A stretch of DNA of 6,618 nucleotides from an uncultured Fidelibacterota bacterium (GTDB lineage Bacteria; Marinisomatota; Marinisomatia; Marinisomatales; UBA1611). The DNA lies in assembly GCA_913041325.1 (NCBI GenBank), contig CAJWHU010000084.1, forward strand, positions 1 to 6,618. The letters are read 5' to 3'. The notes under the pieces were generated by a model. That model made no database searches. It was given only the letters and a program-made list of their open reading frames with translations, and was not told where the DNA came from. Below, piece after piece: positions 1-5,910 of the stretch. The first letter of the stretch is position 1, and every line of letters begins with the position of its first letter. The translations under genes and the position numbers were made by a program.

Positions 1-212
1 ACTTGAATGTCATCAATTAAGCTATCAATCTCTTTTAATTTTCCATCGAAAGATGGCTCAATTCCAAAATCAATAACAATTCCTCTTGAACTTCTGTTTT
101 TAAATGGTACGCTAACTCTAGACCCAACGTGGATAAAGCCATGCAATTTTTTAGGTATAGTATATGTAAATGTTTTAAAATTTGATATGGGCAATGCAAC
201 TTCAGCAAACAT
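1..212 (-). CDS. priA: Primosomal protein N' (PriA), N-terminal fragment cut by the window edge
   Basis: PriA is the DNA helicase that recognises stalled or repaired replication forks and reloads the replisome. Only the first 70 codons are present, read on the minus strand from the ATG at 212-210 and still open at base 3. The start of the protein (MFAEVALPIS, then FTYTIPK near residues 15-21 and GSRVSVPFKNR at 30-40) follows the N-terminal 3'-end DNA-binding domain of PriA; E. coli PriA has VALPVPLPRTFDYLLPE and CRVRVPFG at the same places. The helicase and zinc-binding parts lie outside the window. An in-frame TAA at 233-231 with no other start codon after it makes this ATG the only possible start. 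No good Shine-Dalgarno precedes it. The gene follows rplI after a 90-nt gap, where many bacteria carry dnaB. The identification rests on the N-terminal domain alone. Confidence 0.85.
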   Translation of the reverse strand, partial: MFAEVALPISNFKTFTYTIPKKLHGFIHVGSRVSVPFKNRSSRGIVIDFGIEPSFDGKLKEIDSLIDDIQ

Positions 213-277
213 GATGAACTTTTGGAGAGCTTACCTATTTAGGGTTGGAGTGCCAAAGTAAGTAATCATTTAAATCC

Positions 278-298
278 GGTAAATACTACGTATGTACC
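278..298 (-). other. Imperfect hairpin just after rplI
   Basis: On the minus strand this 21-nt stretch can fold as GGTA/TACC, one C-T mismatch, then ATAC/GTAT around a GTA loop. It starts about 5 nt after the rplI stop and is followed by GGATTTAAATG, not by a run of T, so it is not a canonical rho-independent terminator. It could be an mRNA 3'-end stabiliser or processing site between rplI and priA, or chance. The stem is AT-rich and weak. Confidence 0.25.
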
Positions 299-302
299 TC
301 GA

Positions 303-746
303 TTATGATTTAATTACATATAACTTTACATCGCCTATCTTTTCGGTTGCAACCTTAACAGAGATATGATATATCCCAAGCGCTTTTATCGGCTCTGGTA
401 AGAGAATTGCGCTGCGCTTTATATTAATACCTTTTTGCTCAAGCGCTCTTTGAATATCGGTAACAGTAATTGAACCAAACATTTTATCTTCCTCTCCAAC
501 CTGCGCCTCAATTGTTATCTCAGTCTTTGATAAAACTTTTAACAATGAATCAAAAGACGCATTTTCACGATCTTTTCTATTTAGTTCAGTGGTCCTTTTT
601 TCTTCAGAAATGGCTATGTTTCGCTTAGACGCCCTCAGCGCTATTCCTTCAGGAATTAATTTATTTCTTGCAAAACCAGGCTTAACACTGACTACATCAC
701 CAGCTGTACCTAGCCCTTCATGGTCCTTAAGTAAAATAATATCCAT
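303..746 (-). CDS. rplI: 50S ribosomal protein L9
   Basis: L9 binds 23S rRNA near the base of the L1 stalk of the large subunit and helps keep the reading frame. The 147-residue product has the usual length. Its N-terminal rRNA-binding domain carries the L9 signature at residues 11-37 (GLGTAGDVVSVKPGFARNKL, then IPEGIA). A charged connecting helix spans about 40-75. The C-terminal domain includes KMFGSITVTDIQRAL (88-102) and LLPEPIKALGIYHISVKV (115-132). The ATG at 746-744 is preceded at 5 nt by a strong AGGAGG. The gene starts 9 nt after rpsR and is the last of the rpsF-rpsR-rplI cluster. Confidence 0.97.
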   Translation of the reverse strand: MDIILLKDHEGLGTAGDVVSVKPGFARNKLIPEGIALRASKRNIAISEEKRTTELNRKDRENASFDSLLKVLSKTEITIEAQVGEEDKMFGSITVTDIQRALEQKGINIKRSAILLPEPIKALGIYHISVKVATEKIGDVKLYVIKS

Positions 747-750
747 TATA

Positions 751-757
751 ACCTCCT
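751..757 (-). promoter_or_regulatory. Shine-Dalgarno of rplI overlapping the rpsR stop
   Basis: The minus strand reads TAGGAGGTTATAATG. The TAG stop of rpsR (758-756) runs directly into the AGGAGGT ribosome binding site of rplI. Ribosomes finishing rpsR therefore uncover the rplI start, which suggests translational coupling. It is the strongest ribosome binding site in the window. Confidence 0.85.
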
Positions 758-983
758 ATTCACTGCCTCTCTCCACATAGGGCATCAGCGCAATCGACCT
801 TGCTCTTTTTATTGCTTTAACAAGTTTTCTATGCATTTTTGCACTAGTACCGGTAACTCGGCGAGGCATTATCTTTCCTTGGTCATTGACAAACCGACGA
901 AGCAATTTTACATCTTTATAGTCAATTACAGTAATTCCATTTTCTTTAAAATAACAGAATTTATTTCTATTTTGAAATGTCAT
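756..983 (-). CDS. rpsR: 30S ribosomal protein S18
   Basis: S18 sits in the platform of the small subunit as a heterodimer with S6. The 75-residue product has the family length and hallmarks: [10 protein letters not shown] (7-16), [12 protein letters not shown] (21-32), [17 protein letters not shown] (36-52) and [14 protein letters not shown] (56-69). There is a single cysteine (Cys10), so this is not the zinc-binding CxxC form. The ATG at 983-981 shares one base with the rpsF stop (TGATG). A usable AGAGG lies 7 nt upstream inside the end of rpsF. No ssb or priB gene separates rpsF from rpsR, unlike the arrangement in Firmicutes and enterobacteria. Confidence 0.97.
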   Translation of the reverse strand: MTFQNRNKFCYFKENGITVIDYKDVKLLRRFVNDQGKIMPRRVTGTSAKMHRKLVKAIKRARSIALMPYVERGSE

Positions 984-1414
984 CAGTCAACCTCTTCTTT
1001 TATATTTTTATTTGGATAGGCTTCTGGCGAATCTTCAGGATTTTCAGCAGATGAATTATTTTTAGAATCAGAGGATTTTTGATCTGCTTTTTTTAGCTCT
1101 TTTTCTTCGGAATAGACTTCTGGCTTATCATCCAACAGAACTGTCATATGGCGTAAAACTGAATTGTTTAATCTCATCCAAGTTTCATACTCAATCATTT
1201 TCTCTCGATCACCACCTTCAAATTGCATAATTATAAAAGATCCATATTTTTGTCTATCTATTGGATATGCGAGCTTTTTTTTGCCCCATATTCTATGGTT
1301 TATAATTTTTGCTTTTGTTTTTTCTAACTCTTTTCCAATCTCACCTATTGTTTTTTCTAGAGTTTTGTTTTCTAGATTAGGGTCAACTATATAAAGTGTT
1401 TCGTAAAACGACAT
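983..1414 (-). CDS. rpsF: 30S ribosomal protein S6 with an acidic C-terminal tail
   Basis: S6 binds 16S rRNA in the platform together with S18, encoded immediately downstream. The product is 143 residues from the ATG at 1414-1412. The core ferredoxin-like fold covers residues 1 to about 97: YETLYIVDP (4-12), the [17 protein letters not shown] stretch (45-61) and the conserved LRHMTVLLD (87-95). After it comes a hydrophilic tail of about 45 residues, rich in Glu, Asp, Ser, Lys and Asn and ending EEVD; E. coli S6 also has a short acidic tail, there extended with glutamates by RimK. A GTG six bases further upstream is open but overlaps the Shine-Dalgarno, so the ATG is preferred. The gene starts 25 nt after hppA. 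Confidence 0.96.
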   Translation of the reverse strand: MSFYETLYIVDPNLENKTLEKTIGEIGKELEKTKAKIINHRIWGKKKLAYPIDRQKYGSFIIMQFEGGDREKMIEYETWMRLNNSVLRHMTVLLDDKPEVYSEEKELKKADQKSSDSKNNSSAENPEDSPEAYPNKNIKEEVD

Positions 1415-1419
1415 AATCA

Positions 1420-1425
1420 CTCCTT
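1420..1425 (-). promoter_or_regulatory. Shine-Dalgarno of rpsF, deciding its start
   Basis: The minus strand reads AATAAGGAGTGATTATGTCG. AAGGAG lies 5 nt before the ATG at 1414-1412, a normal spacing. The upstream GTG overlaps the last G of this element and so cannot be served by it. This fixes the start of S6 at the ATG. Confidence 0.8.
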
Positions 1426-1439
1426 ATTCTTTACGATAA

Positions 1440-3584
1440 TTATTTTAATAGTGGCGCTATAACCAATGACACTACTGACATCAACTTGATTAGTATGTTT
1501 AAAGATGGCCCAGATGTATCTTTGAATGGATCTCCAACTGTATCTCCAACAACGGCTGCTTTGTGGGCTTCCGACCCTTTGGTTAATTTAATATCGCCAA
1601 TTGAAACCCCTTCCTCTATCATTTTTTTAGCATTGTCCCAAGCCCCCCCTGCATTTGATTGAAAAATTGCCATTAGCACACCGGAAACGGTGACACCTGC
1701 AAGAAGACCACCAAGAGCTTCAGGCCCGAAAAAATAACCTATCAGTACTGGCGTAATTACCGCCATTAACCCTGGCTTCACCATTTCTCTAATTGCAGAT
1801 TCTGTAGATATCTGAACACAACGATCATGATCTGCTTTGGTCAATGCATCATTGTAGAGATTACGGTCTTCATCACTCCAATCTTTTTCATCTTTCAAGT
1901 TCATTAACTCGAGTGCTTTTTTTAATTCTGGAATATCTCGGAATTGTCTTCGGACTTCTTCAATCATAGACATAGCTGCCCTCCCAACAGCACTCATTGC
2001 TAACGAGGAAAATAAGAAAGGGAGCATTCCGCCGAGAAATAAGCCAGCCATAATAATTGGATTTGATATGTCAATGCTACTGATACCACTCTGGACCATA
2101 TAAGCAGCAAAGAGAGCAAGTGCAGTAAGCGCGGCGGATCCTATTGCAAAACCTTTCCCAATTGCAGCAGTTGTATTTCCAACTGCATCTAATTTATCAG
2201 TACGTTTTCGAACTTCAGATGGCAATTCGGCCATTTCAGCAATGCCGCCCGCATTGTCAGATATTGGACCGTAAGCATCTACTGCTAATTGTATTCCTGT
2301 GTTCGCAAGCATACCTAGGGCTGCCATGGCTATACCATATAAACCAGCGAAATGATATGCAGCAATAATTGCTGAGGCAATAATGATAGTGGGCAATGAT
2401 GTAGATTGCATTCCAACACTAAGACCCGAGATGATATTTGTAGCAGAACCAGTAATTGATTGTTGTGCTATTGATTTAACAGGTGAAGTGCCTGTGCCTG
2501 TGTAATATTCTGTAATAATACCGAGACCAAGACCAGCGGCTAGTCCAATAATGGTTGCATAAAAAACACCCATTTTTGTAAACAGCTGTTCGCCTTGAAT
2601 AAATGTACCAGGCAAAAATGTATTGATTAATAGGAACATCACACATACCATAATCGCAGCACTTCCAAATTCGCCTTGATTTAATGCTTTTTGAGGATCT
2701 CCACCTTCTTTAACGGATACTAAAAAAGTTCCAATAATTGAAACTAAAACGCCTGCTGCAGCAATAAACAAAGGAAGCAAAACAAAATTTATATCGAACT
2801 GTCCGGCTGTTAATATACTGGCACCGAGAACCATAGACCCTATAATTGAGCCAACGTACGACTCAAACAAATCTGCTCCCATTCCTGCAACGTCCCCAAC
2901 ATTATCTCCGACATTATCAGCGATAGTAGCTGGGTTGAGAGGATGATCTTCAGGAATTCCTGCTTCCACTTTTCCGACAAGATCAGCCCCTACGTCTGCT
3001 GCTTTTGTGTAAATGCCTCCACCAACACGAGCAAACAGCGCAATAGATGATGCGCCCAATGAAAACCCCGAAATCACGTTTAAAACCGTCAAAATGTTGG
3101 TTTTCTCTGAGCCAAACATATTTACATATAGAATGAGTAGCCCACCTAGACCCAACACCCCTAACCCTACAACACTAAGACCCATAACTGAACCGCCACT
3201 AAAAGCTATATTTAACGCACTCGCTAGTCCTTCACGCGCAGCATTTGTGGTACGATTATTAGAGCTTGTTGCAACTTTCATGCCTATGTAACCTGCAAGA
3301 CCTGAAGTTAATGCACCGACAACAAATGAAAATGAGATCATTGCGCTTGAGTCACTTCTCCCATTATTAACATAACCAAGAATGACTGCTACAGCCAATA
3401 CAAATAATGCTAGGACTCTGTATTCTGCTTTTAAAAAAGCCATCGCACCGTCGGCAATGCTCTTTCCTATAATTTTCATGCGCTCATTGCCTTCACTCTG
3501 GGATTCAATCCAGCTTTTTTTCCAGAAAGAAAATGCTAAAGCTAGAACTCCTGAAATAAGAACATAAATTATACTAGTATCCAT
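1440..3584 (-). CDS. hppA: Membrane-bound ion-pumping pyrophosphatase, K+-dependent type
   Basis: This integral membrane enzyme hydrolyses cytoplasmic PPi and uses the energy to pump H+ or Na+ across the inner membrane. The 714-residue product is strongly hydrophobic with many membrane segments (the family has 16) and has normal length. Active-site signatures are present: [20 protein letters not shown] (188-207), [20 protein letters not shown] (223-242), [16 protein letters not shown] (436-451), [12 protein letters not shown] (643-654) and [20 protein letters not shown] (672-691). GNTTAAIG (469-476) has Ala473 and Gly476 where K+-independent enzymes have Lys and Thr, so this is a K+-dependent enzyme. 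Glu241 is in the position associated with Na+ pumping but also occurs in some H+ pumps, so the ion is undecided. The loop at about 550-590 is longer than in many homologues. Start ATG at 3584-3582, 19 nt after pth. Confidence 0.97.
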   Translation of the reverse strand: MDTSIIYVLISGVLALAFSFWKKSWIESQSEGNERMKIIGKSIADGAMAFLKAEYRVLALFVLAVAVILGYVNNGRSDSSAMISFSFVVGALTSGLAGYIGMKVATSSNNRTTNAAREGLASALNIAFSGGSVMGLSVVGLGVLGLGGLLILYVNMFGSEKTNILTVLNVISGFSLGASSIALFARVGGGIYTKAADVGADLVGKVEAGIPEDHPLNPATIADNVGDNVGDVAGMGADLFESYVGSIIGSMVLGASILTAGQFDINFVLLPLFIAAAGVLVSIIGTFLVSVKEGGDPQKALNQGEFGSAAIMVCVMFLLINTFLPGTFIQGEQLFTKMGVFYATIIGLAAGLGLGIITEYYTGTGTSPVKSIAQQSITGSATNIISGLSVGMQSTSLPTIIIASAIIAAYHFAGLYGIAMAALGMLANTGIQLAVDAYGPISDNAGGIAEMAELPSEVRKRTDKLDAVGNTTAAIGKGFAIGSAALTALALFAAYMVQSGISSIDISNPIIMAGLFLGGMLPFLFSSLAMSAVGRAAMSMIEEVRRQFRDIPELKKALELMNLKDEKDWSDEDRNLYNDALTKADHDRCVQISTESAIREMVKPGLMAVITPVLIGYFFGPEALGGLLAGVTVSGVLMAIFQSNAGGAWDNAKKMIEEGVSIGDIKLTKGSEAHKAAVVGDTVGDPFKDTSGPSLNILIKLMSVVSLVIAPLLK

Positions 3585-3594
3585 TAAATGATAT

Positions 3595-3602
3595 TCCCCC
3601 TC
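3595..3602 (-). promoter_or_regulatory. Probable Shine-Dalgarno of hppA
   Basis: GAGGGGGA on the minus strand lies just after the tandem TAA-TGA at the end of pth and about 10 nt before the hppA ATG. The spacing is somewhat long and the match is a G-run, not the canonical AGGAGG. It is the only purine-rich element in the 19-nt gap, so hppA is probably translated from the pth read-through message. Confidence 0.6.
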
Positions 3603-3603
3603 A

Positions 3604-4161
3604 TTATGAATTAAATGTACCCATGGCCCGATTTAAGTCCACCGATGCTATGCAATGCATAGCCTCTACGCAACGATTAATCATAATATCAACCTGCTTT
3701 TTGCTTCTTTTTTTGAAAGGCTTGAGTACATATTTTTCTGACGGCCGGATATCCTCCGATATCTCAGCGATTCCTAATCTTATTCTTGGAAACGAACCGG
3801 TTTTTACATGATGTATAACATTTCTTAGCCCACCATGACACCCATCACCGCCTTTTGGGCGAATGCGGATAGTACCTAGCGGCAGGTCTACATCATCTAG
3901 CACGACTACAATCTGAGAAGGCAGTAAGCCCCAGCGAAGCATTACATCTTTAACTGCTCTACCACTCTTGTTCATCATTGTTGTAGGCTTAACCAGCAAA
4001 ACTTGACTCCGTTTGTTTTTTGAAAAAACATATTCCCCGTTCCCAAGCTGAAAACTCATTCTATTCCTGTGAGAATATTGGTCAATGGCCCAGAACCCTG
4101 CGTTGTGCTTCGTATTGGAGTACGAATCTCCAATGTTACCAAGCCCTACAAATGCTATCAT
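3604..4161 (-). CDS. pth: Peptidyl-tRNA hydrolase
   Basis: Pth cleaves the ester bond of peptidyl-tRNAs dropped by ribosomes, recycling tRNA in the cytoplasm. The 185-residue product is near the usual length. The catalytic set can be placed by alignment to E. coli: Asn9 in GLGNIGDSY, His19 in NTKHNAGF, Asn64 in [10 protein letters not shown] and Asp89 in [16 protein letters not shown] (126-131) and the basic C-terminal helix region (KKRSKKQ, 150-156) are also typical. The substrate loop reads GGDGCHGGL (104-112) where E. coli has GGHGGHNGL, so the conserved Asn that contacts the substrate is Gly110. The ATG at 4161-4159 overlaps the rplY stop as ATGA, implying coupled translation. The usual neighbour ychF is absent; hppA follows. 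Confidence 0.95.
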   Translation of the reverse strand: MIAFVGLGNIGDSYSNTKHNAGFWAIDQYSHRNRMSFQLGNGEYVFSKNKRSQVLLVKPTTMMNKSGRAVKDVMLRWGLLPSQIVVVLDDVDLPLGTIRIRPKGGDGCHGGLRNVIHHVKTGSFPRIRLGIAEISEDIRPSEKYVLKPFKKRSKKQVDIMINRCVEAMHCIASVDLNRAMGTFNS

Positions 4162-4853
4162 GAGCTCTCATTTTTACCATCAGAGTCTCCTTGTGCCAAG
4201 TTTTCTTCTTTATCCACTCCTGAGGTATCCTCTTTTGAATCTGAAGGGGTGTCAGAGTCTTCATCTTCATCAACTAATGCTTCAGATACTTCCTCCTCTA
4301 CAGCTGGTGGCGTTACAGAAACAATATTCAACGTAGGGTCTGATGTAATATCTACATCATCTAAATCGATATGCAAATCAGCAACACTTTTTGCCGAGTT
4401 GAGTTCTAAATCTTCGATATTGAGCTCAATGTTTTCGGGCACGTCTGTTGGGTAGCAACTTATGTCAACTTGATTTAGTGATTGTGATAAAACGCCTCCC
4501 TCTTTTACACCAACTGATTCACCAACTAACACAATTGGGACTGAAATAGAAATTTTTTCAGAGCGCCTAACACGCATTAGGTCCACGTGAATAATTTCAT
4601 CACTCACAGGGTGGTATTGAATCTGCTTTATCATCGTAAATTGGCTTTTGCCACTTTGATCTATTTCAAAAATTCTTTGCCCAGATTGCATTGCTTGAAA
4701 CAAGGCTGATCTTTCAATAGATATGTTGACCGACTCCTCCCCAGCATAATACAGCACGCCAGGGACAAAACCGCTTTTTCTCACTTTTTTTGCACCTCTT
4801 GATTTGTGATCTGTCCTGCTTGATACATCTAGTTTATAGTAGGATGAGGTCAT
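4158..4853 (-). CDS. rplY: 50S ribosomal protein L25, long Ctc form with acidic tail
   Basis: L25 binds 5S rRNA in the central protuberance of the large subunit. The 231-residue product is the two-domain Ctc/TL5 type. The N-terminal L25 domain is at about 4-92, with GAKKVRKSGFVPGVLYYAGE (20-39) and QYHPVSDEIIHVDLMRV (79-95). The C-terminal beta domain is at about 97-184, with PIVLVGESVGVKEGGVLSQS (106-125). A tail of about 47 residues (185-231), mainly Glu, Asp and Ser, follows and is presumably disordered. A reading frame opening further upstream with TTG inside prs is rejected because AAGGAG lies 7 nt before the ATG at 4853-4851 and the L25 domain begins there. The gene is 13 nt after prs and overlaps pth by 4 nt. 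Confidence 0.96.
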   Translation of the reverse strand: MTSSYYKLDVSSRTDHKSRGAKKVRKSGFVPGVLYYAGEESVNISIERSALFQAMQSGQRIFEIDQSGKSQFTMIKQIQYHPVSDEIIHVDLMRVRRSEKISISVPIVLVGESVGVKEGGVLSQSLNQVDISCYPTDVPENIELNIEDLELNSAKSVADLHIDLDDVDITSDPTLNIVSVTPPAVEEEVSEALVDEDEDSDTPSDSKEDTSGVDKEENLAQGDSDGKNESS

Positions 4854-4860
4854 GCTTTTT

Positions 4861-4866
4861 CTCCTT
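4861..4866 (-). promoter_or_regulatory. Shine-Dalgarno of rplY, deciding its start
   Basis: The minus strand reads TAAAAGGAGAAAAAGCATG. The prs stop TAA is followed at once by AAGGAG, 7 nt before the rplY ATG. This supports the 231-residue L25 over a version 25 residues longer. Confidence 0.85.
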
Positions 4867-5811
4867 TTAAAATTCAAATAGAGCACTGAGGGATTCACCA
4901 TCATGCACTCTGCTAATTGCTTCGGCAAACAATCCCGCAGCTGAAACAGTTTCTATTTTTTCGATTTGTTTTTCCTCAGGAATCAAAATTGTATCTGTAA
5001 CGATTAACTTATCGATGACTGATTCGTTGAGACGCTGAACTGCGGGACCCGAAAGTACGCCGTGAGTTGCCACTACAGTTACAGAGTTTGCACCTTTAGC
5101 GATAGCCGCATCCGCTGCACTAACAGTAGTTCCAGCAGTATCGACCATATCATCAATAATTAACACATCAAGGCTATCTAAATTGCCAATCAAGTGATTA
5201 ACTTCGGCCTGGTTGGGAGCGAACCTCCTTTTTTCAATTAAAGCAAAGTGCATGCCCAAAGTTTTGGCATAGCTTTGACTCATCTTAGCTGAGCCTATAT
5301 CGGGCGCAAGCACGACTGTTTTTTCTGGATTGAAATTGTTGTTTTTGATAACGCTATAAAATATTTTCCGGCTGTAAAGATTATCAAACGGGATTTTAGC
5401 AAAACCTTGTATTTGTGTAGAGTGAAGATCCATAGTAATAATTCTATTCGCGCCCATCGCTGACAAAATATCAACTATAACCCTAGAGGAAATAGGCACT
5501 CTTGGTTGATCTTTTCTATCCTGACGTCCGTATCCAAAGTATGGTATAACGACTGTAACAGTACCAGCAGATGCTCTTACTGCAGCGTCGATCATCAGAG
5601 CCAATTCTATGATATTTTCTGACGGTCCATTCGTAGACTGAATTAAGAAAACATCGCAACCCCTGATATTTTCTTCGTATTTTACCCATATTTCACCATC
5701 AGAGAATGTTTTAATTGATATTTCTCCTAGGCTACGATCAAGGACGGAAGCAATATTTAATGCAAGTGGTGGATTAGCACGACCACTAAAGATTTTTAAT
5801 TTATTTTTCAA
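4867..5811 (-). CDS. prs: Ribose-phosphate pyrophosphokinase (PRPP synthetase)
   Basis: Prs makes 5-phosphoribosyl diphosphate from ribose 5-phosphate and ATP, feeding purine, pyrimidine, NAD, histidine and tryptophan synthesis. The 314-residue product has class I length. Visible motifs are FSDGEIWVKYEENIRG (36-51), the ATP-binding YFGYGRQDRKDQPRVPIS (91-108), MDLHSTQIQGF (127-137), catalytic KRR (194-196), the PRPP loop DDMVDTAGT (220-228) and a C-terminal SALFEF. E. coli has RRVRSARVPIT at the RKDQPRVPIS site, so this is not the enterobacterial subtype. The start is TTG at 5811-5809, with no convincing Shine-Dalgarno. An in-frame TAA two codons further upstream leaves only TTG or ATT as starts. 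It begins 19 nt after the tRNA-Gln gene and ends 13 nt before rplY. Confidence 0.96.
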   Translation of the reverse strand: MKNKLKIFSGRANPPLALNIASVLDRSLGEISIKTFSDGEIWVKYEENIRGCDVFLIQSTNGPSENIIELALMIDAAVRASAGTVTVVIPYFGYGRQDRKDQPRVPISSRVIVDILSAMGANRIITMDLHSTQIQGFAKIPFDNLYSRKIFYSVIKNNNFNPEKTVVLAPDIGSAKMSQSYAKTLGMHFALIEKRRFAPNQAEVNHLIGNLDSLDVLIIDDMVDTAGTTVSAADAAIAKGANSVTVVATHGVLSGPAVQRLNESVIDKLIVTDTILIPEEKQIEKIETVSAAGLFAEAISRVHDGESLSALFEF

Positions 5812-5830
5812 ATTAATTTACTTTTACTAG

Positions 5831-5901
5831 CTGGGGCGCAGGGATTCGAACCCCAACTGCCTGGACCAAAACCAGGTGTACTACCATTATACTACGCCCC
5901 A
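5831..5901 (-). tRNA. tRNA-Gln (anticodon UUG)
   Basis: The minus strand folds into a full 71-nt cloverleaf. The acceptor is TGGGGCG/CGCCCCA with discriminator G and the U1-A72 pair typical of glutamine tRNAs. The D arm is GTAT/GTAC and the anticodon stem CCTGG/CCAGG. The loop TTTTGGT has anticodon TTG, which reads CAA (and CAG by wobble). The variable loop has 4 nt. The T stem TGGGG/CCCTG contains two G-U pairs around the standard TTCGAAT loop. The genomic bases after the discriminator are CTA, not CCA, so the tail must be added by the CCA-adding enzyme. It lies 9 nt after ispE and 19 nt before prs, so it is probably cut from the same transcript. Confidence 0.97.
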
Positions 5902-5910
5902 AATTATTTG

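Noticed and set aside
7..261. Plus-strand open frame of 84 codons at the left edge
   Set aside because: The minus strand over the same bases encodes a recognisable PriA N-terminus, while the plus-strand product matches no family I know; it is a shadow.
278..298. Hairpin after rplI as a rho-independent terminator
   Set aside because: The stem is AT-rich with a mismatch and no T run follows, so it is listed only as an uncertain hairpin.
1415..1420. GTG start for rpsF two codons before the ATG
   Set aside because: The GTG overlaps the Shine-Dalgarno, which is well spaced for the ATG at 1414.
1440..3584. hppA as a recently acquired mobile gene
   Set aside because: No flanking repeats, integrase or transposase remains are visible, and it is seamlessly spaced within the operon.
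4069..4455. Plus-strand serine-rich frame of 128 codons
   Set aside because: It lies opposite pth and the acidic tail of rplY; Glu/Asp/Ser codons read backwards yield Ser-rich nonsense. No ribosome binding site or domain.
4854..4928. Longer rplY beginning at a TTG inside prs
   Set aside because: The extra 25 residues do not belong to the L25 domain, and AAGGAG sits correctly before the ATG at 4853.
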